A stretch of 64,000 nt of DNA from JAKZVK01 sp965248255. Its GTDB lineage: Bacteria; Acidobacteriota; Terriglobia; Bryobacterales; UBA6623. Shown in pieces: positions 45,149 through 54,189 of this stretch. The notes under the pieces are model-generated. The model saw only the letters and a list, made by a program, of their open reading frames with translations, made no database searches and was not told the origin of the DNA. The DNA is taken from the NCBI GenBank assembly GCA_965248255.1, contig CBDFIW010000002.1:682001-746000 (forward strand), given 5' to 3'. The stretch's first letter is position 1; the number at the start of each line of letters is the position of its first letter. Position numbers and translations under genes: made by a program.

Positions 45149-47878
45149 CTACTTCCTCGTCAGAACCTCGTCGAGGTTCAGTAACACGTGAGCCACCGTG
45201 GCCCAAGCAGCCCGTTCGACGGCGGCGGCCGATTCCATTCTCGTTGGAGGAGGCTGCACAGCCGTCAGGCCCACGTCGATATACTGCCGTTCGGCGGCTT
45301 CGTCGTCGGATTTGCATACAACCGACAGAATATTCTTCCCGCGCCTAAGCACTCTTTCAGCCTCCGGAGATAGCGCGATCTCCATGTAGCCTGGCGAGCG
45401 CTCATGACCTTCGGCGGCCAACTCTCCGTTGATGTAAGCGCGGAAACTACCCCAGAAGTTCACATGTAGGTTGAAGCCGGAGAGGTCTTTCCGGGAAATC
45501 CTAAAAGAACGATGCAGCCAGATTCTTTCGGTCCCCCACTCGGACCCTAGTAAGGGTACTTTCTTCTTCCATCGTTCGTCTTTGTTCTTCTCGTTCTTTT
45601 CGACAATCAAGCCAAACGCACCGATGCCTTGCTTCCAACCCTTTCCCGCAGTCCGGTCTTTCGGCCAACGGTCGCCCGGATCATCGAAGGTGTAGCGCCA
45701 GGTTGGGTTCGCGGTACGTGCATCCGCGAGCAGGTTCACGATCCTGCTTTCGTCTACATACAAAGTGTGTTCTATGCCGGTAAAGGCCTGCGCGGCCTCT
45801 GGGTTGGTCGCGAAGTGATTGCCGGCGTCGTGGTAGAGCTGCGCGGCACGTTCGATCTCAGTGGGCGTTGGCGGACGGGCCAGGCAAAGGCGGAGGGCGT
45901 ACTCGGCACGGTCGGCGACCGATTCGCCGCCGTCCCGTTCGATCCGCTCTGCGAGAGCCTCGGCGGCCTCCATATAGACCGGATCATTGAGAGCAACCAA
46001 AGCCTGCAGGGGAGTGTTCGTATGGATGCGGCGCAAGGTACAGGTTTCCCGGCTTGGCGCATCAAACGTGATCAGCGAGGGATACGGAGTGCTGCGGCGC
46101 CACATTGTGTACACGGCGCGGCGATAGCGGTCTTCACCCGGGCTCGTCTTCCACTGCTCATTGCTGTAGACCGGGTTCCACACGCCCTCGGGCTGCCAGG
46201 GCATCACAGGGGGGCCGAATATTTTGTCGCTGAGCAGTCCGCTGAGCATCAGCGCCTGATCACGAACCATCTCCGCCTCAAGACGATAGCGGGACCCGCG
46301 TGCCAGAAGCCGGTTCAAGCGGTCTTTCTCGAGCAGCTCCGGGGTGACCTCGGAGGACTGCCGGTAGGTCGCCGACATGACCATCAGCTTGAGCATCGCC
46401 TTCAGATCCCAATCCAATCGCGTAAACTCCGTGGCCATCCAATCCAACAGTTTGGGATGAGTGGGTAGCGCACCCTGGCTACCGAAGTCTTCTTCGGTAG
46501 GGACCAGTCCGGCGCGAAACAGTTGCGCCCAACAGCGATTCACGGCAACGCGGGCTGTCAAGGGATTGTCCTCGTCAACAATCCACTTCGCCAGGCCTAA
46601 CCGAGTCCGCTCCATACCCTCAGGAAACGAATGAAACGCTTTCGGTACGTCTGGCTCAACGCGCTCACCCTTTTCCAAGAAATTGCCCCTTGCATGAATA
46701 TGGGCTGCGCGCCGATCCGTCGCCGGCAAGTCCCGCATAATGAGCGTCGTTGCACTCCCTACATCCAAGCTGGGCCGATCATCTCGCTGGTCGCTGTCAG
46801 CGCTCTGATTGAAGAACGCATAGAGCTGGTAAAACTCCCTCTGGGTGATCGGATCGTACTTGTGGTCATGGCATTGCGCACAGCCGGCCGTTAGCCCCAT
46901 CCATACCTGCATCGTCGTACTGACGCGATCTTTGACGGCGAGCACCCGGAACTCTTCGTCGTCCGTGCCGCCCTCGCTGTTGGTGGGTGTGTTGCGGTGG
47001 AAGCCGGTAGCGATGAGCTGATTCTTCGTGGGGACCGGCAACAGATCGCCCGCAAGCTGCTCCAGAGTGAAGCGGTCGTAGGGCATGTTGTCGTTGAGAG
47101 CGCGGATGACCCAATCACGATAGGGCCAAATACTTCGAAGGCTGTCACTCTCATAGCCTTGCGAGTCCGCATAGCGCGCCAGATCGAGCCAGACTCGCGC
47201 CCAGCGCTCGCCATACCTGGGCGAGTTCAACAACTCATCGACCACCCCCTCATAGGCGCCCGGCTCTTTGTCCTCCACGAAGGCAACCACTTGCGCCGGT
47301 GTAGGCGGTAACCCAATTAGGTCCAAGTAAAGCCGCCGAATAAGCGTATGGGGGTCTGCCTCAGGAGAGGGCGACAACCCTTCCTTCCCGAGTCGGGCAA
47401 GAACGAAGTAGTCTATTTCGTTCCTGGGCCAGGAAGAGTTCTGTAAGGGGGGAAGCGCATGCCGGATCGGCAGTGTGAACGACCAATGCTCATCATAGTT
47501 AGCACCTTGCTCGATCCACTTTCTAATGAGTTCAGTTTCTTGCTCACTTAGTAGCTTACCCGTTGCCGGTGGGGGCATTCTAGCCACCTCGGCTTCGTGG
47601 GTAATCCTTTGATACGCCCGACTACTCGTGGGGCTGCCGGGAACGATGGCTTGGTATCCTCCCCGATCAGCTACCGCTCCTTCGCGTACGTCGAGACGAA
47701 GGTTCGCTTGCCTCGCTTCTTCGTCAGGTCCATGGCAGGACACACAGTTCTTCACGAGAATCGGACGAATTTCGCCGGTGAAATCGACCTCCTTGGAAGA
47801 CCGTTGGCTTGCCAGCGAAGCAAACGGAGCCAAGAGACTTAGCCACAGCAACAGTTGACTCCCGAGCAGAGGTCTCAT
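45149..47878 (-). CDS. PSCyt1 - DUF1549 - DUF1553 protein with one haem c site
   Basis: A 909-residue exported protein. Signal peptide, then a cytochrome-c-like domain with haem motif CVSCH (about 44-48) and distal Met in VARMPPPATGKL, DUF1549 (about 160-360, with GERWARVWLDLARYADSQGY and HRNTPTNSEGG), DUF1553 (about 430-690, VAVNRCWAQLFRAGLVPTEEDFG and HTNTPLQALVALNDPVYMEAA). The C-terminal 150 residues form a carbohydrate-binding-like beta domain (LSGFNLHVNFWGSFRAYINGE). Such proteins are frequent in planctomycetes and bryobacters, encoded beside DUF1501; their reaction is unproven. Confidence 0.9.
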   Translation of the reverse strand: MRPLLGSQLLLWLSLLAPFASLASQRSSKEVDFTGEIRPILVKNCVSCHGPDEEARQANLRLDVREGAVADRGGYQAIVPGSPTSSRAYQRITHEAEVARMPPPATGKLLSEQETELIRKWIEQGANYDEHWSFTLPIRHALPPLQNSSWPRNEIDYFVLARLGKEGLSPSPEADPHTLIRRLYLDLIGLPPTPAQVVAFVEDKEPGAYEGVVDELLNSPRYGERWARVWLDLARYADSQGYESDSLRSIWPYRDWVIRALNDNMPYDRFTLEQLAGDLLPVPTKNQLIATGFHRNTPTNSEGGTDDEEFRVLAVKDRVSTTMQVWMGLTAGCAQCHDHKYDPITQREFYQLYAFFNQSADSDQRDDRPSLDVGSATTLIMRDLPATDRRAAHIHARGNFLEKGERVEPDVPKAFHSFPEGMERTRLGLAKWIVDEDNPLTARVAVNRCWAQLFRAGLVPTEEDFGSQGALPTHPKLLDWMATEFTRLDWDLKAMLKLMVMSATYRQSSEVTPELLEKDRLNRLLARGSRYRLEAEMVRDQALMLSGLLSDKIFGPPVMPWQPEGVWNPVYSNEQWKTSPGEDRYRRAVYTMWRRSTPYPSLITFDAPSRETCTLRRIHTNTPLQALVALNDPVYMEAAEALAERIERDGGESVADRAEYALRLCLARPPTPTEIERAAQLYHDAGNHFATNPEAAQAFTGIEHTLYVDESRIVNLLADARTANPTWRYTFDDPGDRWPKDRTAGKGWKQGIGAFGLIVEKNEKNKDERWKKKVPLLGSEWGTERIWLHRSFRISRKDLSGFNLHVNFWGSFRAYINGELAAEGHERSPGYMEIALSPEAERVLRRGKNILSVVCKSDDEAAERQYIDVGLTAVQPPPTRMESAAAVERAAWATVAHVLLNLDEVLTRK

Positions 47879-48000
47879 TGTGCTACCAGTGTACTCGCCG
47901 AACCGCTGAGACGCACGCGGTGATCCCGCCGCAGCAAAGCAGAGACGGCCCGGTCGAGGCCCACCGAGAGCTGTTCGTCCCGCCTGATGAGGTCCGTCCG

Positions 48001-48648
48001 TTATCCCGGAGCGGATTTCTCAAGTACCCCCAGACCTTCTCTCGCGACGACCAACCTTCGTGGCCGCCAGAGACGGTCCGAGCCGCTTTGCACAACATGA
48101 CAGGAGTATTGCTGGCTGAAGTGTGAGCCCTCGTCGAGGGCCCATTCTTTCAATTGATCTCCTTCTAGTCTGCGGTAGATCAGGCGTTCCCCGGCAAACC
48201 CATCGCGCCAAACGCTGTGGCCGGCTTGTCTCATCGCTTCTTGGTTCCTCACGATGACCGCAAAATGATTCCCGGGCATGGGACCTTCGGTAGGGGATAT
48301 CAACAAATTGTTCCGGTCGTAGAACACCGCCAGATCGATGAGGCCCCGGCCGTCGACATCAAGCTCTCGAGATTCAAGTGGCGCCTTGTTGCCGGGGTCC
48401 AGATAGAAGTAGAGGATATCACCCGCTGTGGGAACTAGCGTACGGTTCTCACGGCCGGGTTCTTCGTCGGCGAAAGTCGCAACCAAAGCGTAGATCTCAT
48501 TGCTGGCAAACTTGGCGTGATAGACTTGGCCTTCCAAGGGCAAAGCCTTCCAGACCGCTTCGCAGGTTCTTGGGGCTTCTTCATCAAGCAGACGCGCCAC
48601 GCATCGGACATCCCGCTTCTTCAAGACAATTTCCATGTATCGAGCCAT
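48001..48648 (-). CDS. DUF3830 protein (cyclophilin-like) with C-terminal extension
   Basis: Residues about 5-135 match DUF3830: VARLLDEEAPRTCEAVWKALP, VYHAKFASNEIYALV and LAVFYDRNNLLISPTEGPMPGNHFAVI. The family is usually near 150 residues, but about 80 more follow here (WRDGFAGERLIYRRLEGDQ) that I cannot assign. Start ATG 48648 follows GAGGTGGCTG. It is the last gene after two DapA-family genes on the same strand, so it probably serves the same pathway. Reaction unknown. Confidence 0.75.
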   Translation of the reverse strand: MARYMEIVLKKRDVRCVARLLDEEAPRTCEAVWKALPLEGQVYHAKFASNEIYALVATFADEEPGRENRTLVPTAGDILYFYLDPGNKAPLESRELDVDGRGLIDLAVFYDRNNLLISPTEGPMPGNHFAVIVRNQEAMRQAGHSVWRDGFAGERLIYRRLEGDQLKEWALDEGSHFSQQYSCHVVQSGSDRLWRPRRLVVAREGLGVLEKSAPG

Positions 48649-48746
48649 CAGCCACCTCAAGTCCACCAGTCGCGCGGGCTTATCCCTCTAGAAAGCAGGG
48701 CCCGTGGGGAGTGCGAGGGTCCATCCTCCAGGCCGTGTCCGCCGAC

Positions 48747-49661
48747 TTATCGGGTATGTTGAAAATACTTGGTCTCGGCTATTTTCTTCTCCGCCCACTC
48801 CTGGTCCTTCGCGGACACCGGCATCAGCGGCGCACGGGGAGGCCCAGCCCTCAAGACCCCGAAGCAGTCCACCAGGGCCTTGTCGACCGCAACGTCGGAA
48901 TAGCCGCGACGGCTCAGCGGCATGTAGACCTCTTCGATCATGCTCTGGAACTCGCTGTCCATGGCCTGGGCGGTATCCCAATCGCCCGTTTCGCAGGCCG
49001 CGAACCATCTCACAGCGAAGCGGGGTGAGAAGCTCGTGATCAGCGCGAAGCTACCGTGCCCGCCCGTCTTCATCGCACGCACCAGCCAGTCGTCGAGGGT
49101 CAGGTGCCGTAGCCGCGGCGCGGTCTGCTGGAGCTGCGCCCAGAGTTCGTCGGTGAGGACTCCATGCTTGGTTCCGAGAAAGTTCGGCACGTCGAGGAGG
49201 GAGTAGTAGTCTTTAGGCTCGAACTTCACTGCCGGCGCATAGTCGGTGTTGTAGTGGACGACGCCCAAGTCCGGGCAAGCGGCGGCGATCTCACGGAGAC
49301 AACCGGTTCGTTCCCGTGCGTTCAACGGGACAAAGTAGGGTGGAATGGCGAGGACGGCGTCGATGCCGGAACTGTTCAGCCACTCGACCGTTTCGATGAT
49401 CTCACCCAGCCGGGCCGAGCTGCAGCCGACGACTTTGAAGACGTCCGGGCCTGCCTCGTTCACGAAGAGCTGCACCGCTTGGCGGTACTCCTCGGGTGAC
49501 AGGTTGAAGAATTCACCGCTCGATCCCATCAGGTAGATCGCTTGGAGACCGTCGTCAATCAATCGCCGGATGTTGCTTCGTAAGGCCCCCTCGTCGATCT
49601 CGCCACCCGGCCCGTAGACCATGGGCATGTGGGCGATCATTCCGTGGAGTCGTTCTTTCAT
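48747..49661 (-). CDS. DapA-family (dihydrodipicolinate synthase / N-acetylneuraminate lyase superfamily) protein 1
   Basis: A 304-residue class I lyase or synthase. YLMGSSGEFFNLS is the superfamily GxxGE motif, the Tyr is in VVHYNTDYAP and the Schiff-base Lys most likely in FLGTKHGVL. The N-terminal extension seen if the frame is opened from 49766 lies inside the neighbouring gene, so I start at 49661 behind AAGGGCGCGCACG. The substrate cannot be told from sequence: candidates include pyruvate-derived sugar acids. Second gene of a DapA - DapA - DUF3830 set. Confidence 0.82.
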   Translation of the reverse strand: MKERLHGMIAHMPMVYGPGGEIDEGALRSNIRRLIDDGLQAIYLMGSSGEFFNLSPEEYRQAVQLFVNEAGPDVFKVVGCSSARLGEIIETVEWLNSSGIDAVLAIPPYFVPLNARERTGCLREIAAACPDLGVVHYNTDYAPAVKFEPKDYYSLLDVPNFLGTKHGVLTDELWAQLQQTAPRLRHLTLDDWLVRAMKTGGHGSFALITSFSPRFAVRWFAACETGDWDTAQAMDSEFQSMIEEVYMPLSRRGYSDVAVDKALVDCFGVLRAGPPRAPLMPVSAKDQEWAEKKIAETKYFQHTR

Positions 49662-49695
49662 CGTGCGCGCCCTTGGGTCCCGCCACGGCAGGCAT

Positions 49696-50622
49696 TCACA
49701 GGAAGTCCCGGAACTCGTCGAGCAGCTTTTCAACCGCCGGCATCTTCTCGGACGGCATCGGGGCAAACGGTTTGGAGACCGCGGCGCCGCAGAGCCCGAG
49801 AACGTGCAGGGCCGCTTTGAGGCCGGCGAAGAACGCGCCGTCGGTCGGCGCGCCTTTCAGGACGAACAGCTCTCCGAGGGCCAGGGAGCACTTCTGTAGC
49901 TCGACGGTCGTGTTGACATCGCCGGCCGCCGCTGCATCGTACAACTTGACGTAGAGGCCGGGGACGACGTTGGCCAGCGCGGCAACCATGCCATCCGCAC
50001 CCCACAGCAGGCTCGCGCCGACCAATCGCTCGTCGCCTTGAAGAAGCTTCCAGCCCGTTGCCGAGACGACGGCGCTCGCCAAAGACTCGAACCGGATGAA
50101 ATCGCTGCTGCTGTCCTTCAAGGCGATGATTTCGGGGCGGTCTTTGAGCTCGATGTATGCGGCGGTGTCGAGCGTCGTTTTGGTCGTGACAGGGTTGTCG
50201 TAGAGGATGACGGGCAGCGGGCTGGATTCCGCGACTTGCCGAAAGAAATCGATCCCCTCCGACGCGTCGGCGGAGAAGTAGTAGGGAAGCATGGGGAAGC
50301 AACCGTCGGCGCCCGCCTGTGCGGCTTGCTCGATGTTGGCCACGGTTTCTCGAATGTCGTTGGCCGCGACACCGACCACGACCGGTAGGTTGCCACCGGC
50401 GGCCGCGACGGCAGTTTCTATCACCAACTTTCGCTCGGTTGCGCTGACCGCGGTAAACTCACCGCTCGATCCGAGCACCCAGAGCCCGTGCACACCGCCG
50501 CGAAGGACGTGCGCAACGACCCGTTCAAGCCCGGGCAGGTCGATCTTGCCGTCTTCGGTAAACGGGGTGGGCAGGGCCGGGAGCACGCCTCGGACCTGAT
50601 CCTTTATGAGCCTGGAGGTCAT
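49696..50622 (-). CDS. DapA-family (dihydrodipicolinate synthase / N-acetylneuraminate lyase superfamily) protein 2
   Basis: A 308-residue relative: WVLGSSGEFTAVS, catalytic Tyr in VILYDNPVTTKT and Schiff-base Lys in IIALKDSSSDF. This is the more canonical of the two; protein 1 is diverged around the lysine. The two are adjacent (34 bp between them) but not recent duplicates. An aldolase or hydratase on 2-keto-3-deoxy acids is the likely chemistry. Confidence 0.87.
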   Translation of the reverse strand: MTSRLIKDQVRGVLPALPTPFTEDGKIDLPGLERVVAHVLRGGVHGLWVLGSSGEFTAVSATERKLVIETAVAAAGGNLPVVVGVAANDIRETVANIEQAAQAGADGCFPMLPYYFSADASEGIDFFRQVAESSPLPVILYDNPVTTKTTLDTAAYIELKDRPEIIALKDSSSDFIRFESLASAVVSATGWKLLQGDERLVGASLLWGADGMVAALANVVPGLYVKLYDAAAAGDVNTTVELQKCSLALGELFVLKGAPTDGAFFAGLKAALHVLGLCGAAVSKPFAPMPSEKMPAVEKLLDEFRDFL

Positions 50623-50700
50623 TTGGTTTGGAGTCCGTGGGGGCAGTCTAGTATATTACGTTCCAAGCCCATTGGGGACCGGGGTGATCCGGGGACCCGG

Positions 50701-50739
50701 TGGGGCTTCGCGGGCGGAGACAGCGCTTCGCCCCTACCA
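50701..50739 (-). repeat. TGTAGGGGC-type element (GCGAAGCGCT variant)
   Basis: On the minus strand: GTAGGGGCGAAGCGCTGTCT, followed by CCGCCCGCG. Same variant as at 52693. It lies in the 180 bp between the divergent DapA and M19 genes, pointing away from the M19 start. Confidence 0.75.
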
Positions 50740-50802
50740 CCCGGGTGCGATAGCCTACTCGCTCGTCATACACTCGCTTTAGTCCGGTGGGGGGAGGAAG
50801 GC

Positions 50803-51801
50803 ATGGAGCCGAGTTCCGAAGCGAAAGAGCTGCACCGGCGCTCGATCATTATCGACGGTCTCAACGTGAGCCGGTGGGGTGACGAGGACGTCTACAGCCA
50901 CCTGCATGAAGGGGGAATCACGGCGATCAACGCGACCGTCGCCGTTTGGGAGGGGTCGAAGCAGACGCTCCAGAACATCGGACGGTTCTATCGCGACATC
51001 GAGACGTACTCCCAGTGGATCCGTCCGGTCGCTTCTCTCGCTGACCTTCATGCGGCGAAACGTGACAACCGAGTCGGTATCGTTTTCGGTTTTCAAAACT
51101 CTTCTCCCATCGAGGACGACTTGCACCTGGTTGAGATCTTCCACCGGCTTAGCGTTCGGGTGATTCAACTGGCCTATAACGACCTCAATTACGCCGGGGC
51201 CGGTTGCTATGAACGCCAGGACGTGGGCTTGAGCCAATTCGGCGTCGATCTCGTCAAGGAGATGAATCGGCTGGGGATGGTCGTCGATCTTTCGCATGTC
51301 GGCCACCGGACGACCATGGATGCCATCGAGCTTTCCGAGCATCCGGTGTGGTTCAGCCACGCCAACCCGAAGGTCTTGTGCGAGCATCCGCGCAACAAGA
51401 CCGACGACGAGGTCAGAGGCCTCGTGGCGAGGGGCGGGGTCGTTGGGGCGAACATCTTCCCGGCGTTCCTCAAGCGGGGCTACGACTCGACGCTCGACGA
51501 CGTGCTCGACACGATCGAATACTGGGTCGAGCTGGCCGGCATCGAACATGTGTCCATCGGTCTCGACTTCACCGAGAATCAGTCGGAAGAATGGTTCCGG
51601 TGGCTGATGGCGGGTAAGCGCCTCGACTCGCCTGTTTTTCCACTGGAGCTTCCTCTTAGGTTGCCGAAAGGCATCGAGCGTGCCGACGAGATGCCCAACC
51701 TGACCGCCGGTCTGCTCGGACGTGGCTACTCCCACGAGGACGTGCAGAAGATTCTCGGGCTCAACGTGCTGCGGCTGTTCGAGCAGGTGTGGAAGCAATG
51801 A
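50803..51801 (+). CDS. M19-family (membrane dipeptidase-like) metallopeptidase with altered metal site
   Basis: A 332-residue member of peptidase family M19 without signal peptide. The second half of the metal site is present (MVVDLSHVGHRT and HPVWFSHANPK). The usual N-terminal DGHNDLP motif is replaced by IDGLNVSRW, and the usual metal-bridging Glu region reads VFGFQNSSPIEDD. So it may bind one metal or act on a different amide. Start ATG 50803 follows GGGGAGGAAGGC. Its stop overlaps the EhuB-like start by four bases (ATGA), tying the hydrolase to the transporter. Confidence 0.85.
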   Translation: MEPSSEAKELHRRSIIIDGLNVSRWGDEDVYSHLHEGGITAINATVAVWEGSKQTLQNIGRFYRDIETYSQWIRPVASLADLHAAKRDNRVGIVFGFQNSSPIEDDLHLVEIFHRLSVRVIQLAYNDLNYAGAGCYERQDVGLSQFGVDLVKEMNRLGMVVDLSHVGHRTTMDAIELSEHPVWFSHANPKVLCEHPRNKTDDEVRGLVARGGVVGANIFPAFLKRGYDSTLDDVLDTIEYWVELAGIEHVSIGLDFTENQSEEWFRWLMAGKRLDSPVFPLELPLRLPKGIERADEMPNLTAGLLGRGYSHEDVQKILGLNVLRLFEQVWKQ

Positions 51802-52697
51802 CCGACCTGGAGAGACAGGTGCCGCACGCAACCCCATTCGCAGCCGGCACGAGACTAACGGGAGCTCTGATTGCGACCGTTTTGGCTCTAGCATGCTCGG
51901 GGGACACCGGCTCGCAAGGTGGGTTTGGCCGTGATGGAGTCATTCGCATCGGCTACTCAAACGAGGCGCCGTTCGCCTATGTCGATATACAATCCGGGGA
52001 CCTGACGGGAGAGTCGGTTGAAATCACCCGGCACGTCTTCGCGAACATGGGCTTCAGGCGAGTCGAAGGCGTGATCACGGAATTCGCCTCGTTGATTCCG
52101 GGTCTCCAGGCGGGCCGCTTCGATGTCATCGCGGCGGGGATGTGGATCACGCCCCCGCGCTGCCAGCAGATCCATTTTTCCGAGCCGCTTTCGTGCATTC
52201 CCCAGGGCTTCATCGTCAAGCAAGGCAACCCCTTGGAGCTGCACGGCTATGAAGACGTGGCCCGACATCCCTCAGCACGACTCGGAGTCGTGGCGGGCGG
52301 CATGGAGCTGAGCTACGCCCGCGCCTTCGGCATACCGGCAGATCGCCTCTCGATCTTCCCCGACGCCCCCAGCGCCATCGCAGGGCTGCAAGCCGGAAGG
52401 GTAGACGCCAACGCGGGCACCGTCCTCACGCACGAGGATATGCTTCGAAAAGCGGCTGACACCGACCTGGAGCGGGCCGAACCGTTTCACGACCCGGTCG
52501 TCGAGGGTCAGCCCACGAATCTTTGCAGTGGCATCGGGTTTCGCAAACACAACAAAGCTTTTCTTGACGAGTTCAACCGTCACCTGAAGGCATTCATCGG
52601 GTCGCGGGAGCATCTAGAGATGGTTGAGCCCTTTGGGATTTCAGAGATCGAGCTACCCGGTTCTCTGTCGACCGAAGAGCTGTGCCGCCCGTTGTAG
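51798..52697 (+). CDS. EhuB-like ABC transporter substrate-binding lipoprotein (amino acid/ectoine type)
   Basis: A 299-residue family-3 solute-binding protein. Lipobox LALAC at about 27-31 anchors it to a membrane. Blocks RIGYSNEAPFAYVD, EFASLIPGLQAGRFDVIAAGMW, RCQQIHFSEPL, HGYEDVARHPSARLGVVAGG and SIFPDAPSAIAGLQAGRVDA follow the ectoine/hydroxyectoine binder EhuB pattern closely. Start ATG 51798 overlaps the M19 stop. The TAG stop is provided by the start of the palindromic element at 52693. The ligand is probably a small zwitterion; ectoine itself is not proven. Confidence 0.87.
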   Translation: MTDLERQVPHATPFAAGTRLTGALIATVLALACSGDTGSQGGFGRDGVIRIGYSNEAPFAYVDIQSGDLTGESVEITRHVFANMGFRRVEGVITEFASLIPGLQAGRFDVIAAGMWITPPRCQQIHFSEPLSCIPQGFIVKQGNPLELHGYEDVARHPSARLGVVAGGMELSYARAFGIPADRLSIFPDAPSAIAGLQAGRVDANAGTVLTHEDMLRKAADTDLERAEPFHDPVVEGQPTNLCSGIGFRKHNKAFLDEFNRHLKAFIGSREHLEMVEPFGISEIELPGSLSTEELCRPL

Positions 52698-52719
52698 GGG
52701 CGAAGCGCTGTTGCCGCCC
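52693..52719 (+). repeat. TGTAGGGGC-type element that supplies the EhuB stop codon
   Basis: TGTAGGGGCGAAGCGCTGTT followed by GCCGCCC. Bases 3-5 of the element are the TAG stop of the EhuB-like gene (52695-52697). Same GCGAAGCGCT variant as the copy at 50701-50739. Confidence 0.83.
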
Positions 52720-52873
52720 ACGCCCCCGACGATCTTCGGTAGGCCGAGCATTCTGCGCCACAGCGGTGGCGCCTCTGCTGCGATGGCCTGTTCGTTTCGT
52801 TGTATGGTGGGGAGGCTCAGTCCCCTGAGGGCGGGCCCGAAGACTGACTCGCTCTTCGGATTAGGTCTACCCT

Positions 52874-53536
52874 GTGCCGCCTCCCTTGGACTTACTCCCT
52901 ACTCTGCTCGAGGGATTGGCCGTCACGGTTGGGTTGACCCTGGGCGCTGTTGTCGTGGCGGTTCTCGCGGCGTTTCTAGCAGGCGTCGGACGTCTTTCTC
53001 GCAACGCTCTTCTAAGGGCGGTCTCTCGCACCTACGTCGACGTCTTTCGTGGGACATCGGCCCTGGTGCAGCTCTTCTGGGTCTACTTCGCCCTGCCGTT
53101 GCTCGGGGTCCGCCTGGACGCGATGACCGCCGGCATCCTCGTCTTGGGCCTGAACGCCGGCTCCTACGGCTCTGAGGTCGTGCGCGGGGCGATTCAGGCT
53201 GTTCCACGGGAACAGTACGATGCCGCGGCTGCCCTCAATCTATCCGAGCGCCAAACGATGTGGCGCGTCATTCTGCCGCAGGCCGCTCTTGCCATGATCC
53301 CTCCGTTCGGGAACCTGTTCATCGAGCTTCTCAAAGGCACCGCGCTGGTCTCGCTCATCACGCTCAGTGAGCTGACGTTTCAAGGACAGACTCTGCTGGC
53401 GGCGACGCTGCGGTCCGGAGAAATCTTCGGCCTGATCCTCGTCCTATACTTCCTGTTGGCGTTGATGATCTCGTCGGGCATGAAACGCCTAGAACGCCGT
53501 TTGGCCGTGGGCCGCGATTGGGGAGGGGTGCGATAG
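52874..53536 (+). CDS. ABC transporter permease, EhuC-like
   Basis: A 220-residue inner-membrane permease of the amino-acid (HisM/HisQ) type. Membrane segments at about 11-35, 60-80, 85-105 and 180-205. The EAA loop that docks the ATPase is EQYDAAAALNLSERQTMWRVILPQA (within about 116-140). GTG start at 52874 follows AGGTCTACCCT. Its last base overlaps the next start. The 176-bp gap after EhuB contains a palindromic element. Confidence 0.87.
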   Translation: MPPPLDLLPTLLEGLAVTVGLTLGAVVVAVLAAFLAGVGRLSRNALLRAVSRTYVDVFRGTSALVQLFWVYFALPLLGVRLDAMTAGILVLGLNAGSYGSEVVRGAIQAVPREQYDAAAALNLSERQTMWRVILPQAALAMIPPFGNLFIELLKGTALVSLITLSELTFQGQTLLAATLRSGEIFGLILVLYFLLALMISSGMKRLERRLAVGRDWGGVR

Positions 53537-54189
53537 TGTTCGACTGGAAGTTCGCCCTCGACATCCTGCCCAACCTGCTGCGGGCCTTTGTCGTCACGGT
53601 CGAAGCGACGCTGCTCGGAATGGGTATCGCCGTGGTGGTCGGCCTGCTATGGGCGCTCCTGCGTCGCTCGCAGAATCGCGCGCTTTCCTGGTCGGTGACG
53701 TGGTGGGTGGAGTTCGTGCGAAGCACGCCCCTGCTGATACAGATTTACTTTCTGTTCTACGTACTCCCCAACTTCGGTTTGACCTGGTCGCCCTTCGTCA
53801 CGGGCGCGCTCGCATTAGGGCTGCATTACAGCGCCTACACGGCTGAAGTCTATGGCGCGGGAATTGACAATGTCCCGAAAGGCCAGTGGGAAGCCGCCAT
53901 GGCCCTCAACCTGAACCGGTTTGATACCTTCAAGTCGATCATCCTGCCGCAGGCGATCCCCCCCATGATCCCGGCCCTGGGGAACTATCTCGTCGCGATG
54001 TTCAAAGAGACGCCGATCCTGGCGGCGATCACGGTCAACGAGTTGCTGCAAACCTCGAAGCTGATCGGAGCGGAGACCTTCCGCTACCTGGAGCCGTTGA
54101 CGATGGTCGGCGTTCTGTTCCTCGCGGCGAGTCTCGTCTCGGCGCGATTCGTGGAGAAACTGGAGGCACGCTTTGCTCGAGGATGGTAA
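53536..54189 (+). CDS. ABC transporter permease, EhuD-like
   Basis: A 217-residue second permease. Hydrophobic segments near 10-35, 60-80, 85-105 and 185-205; EAA loop GQWEAAMALNLNRFDTF and ILPQAIPPMIPALGNY. Start GTG at 53536 shares its G with the EhuC stop (TAGTG) and lies behind GGGGAGGGGTGC; the longer frame from TTG 53518 is less likely. Forms a heterodimer with EhuC. Confidence 0.87.
   Translation: MFDWKFALDILPNLLRAFVVTVEATLLGMGIAVVVGLLWALLRRSQNRALSWSVTWWVEFVRSTPLLIQIYFLFYVLPNFGLTWSPFVTGALALGLHYSAYTAEVYGAGIDNVPKGQWEAAMALNLNRFDTFKSIILPQAIPPMIPALGNYLVAMFKETPILAAITVNELLQTSKLIGAETFRYLEPLTMVGVLFLAASLVSARFVEKLEARFARGW

Noticed and set aside
48747..49661. Calling this gene nanA (N-acetylneuraminate lyase) because of the sialidase-like genes
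   Set aside because: The DapA superfamily cannot be split by eye, the lysine region is diverged, and no ManNAc kinase or epimerase accompanies it.
50779..51894. 371-codon minus-strand ORF
   Set aside because: Antisense to the M19 gene, whose DLSH and FSHANP motifs and ATGA coupling are convincing.
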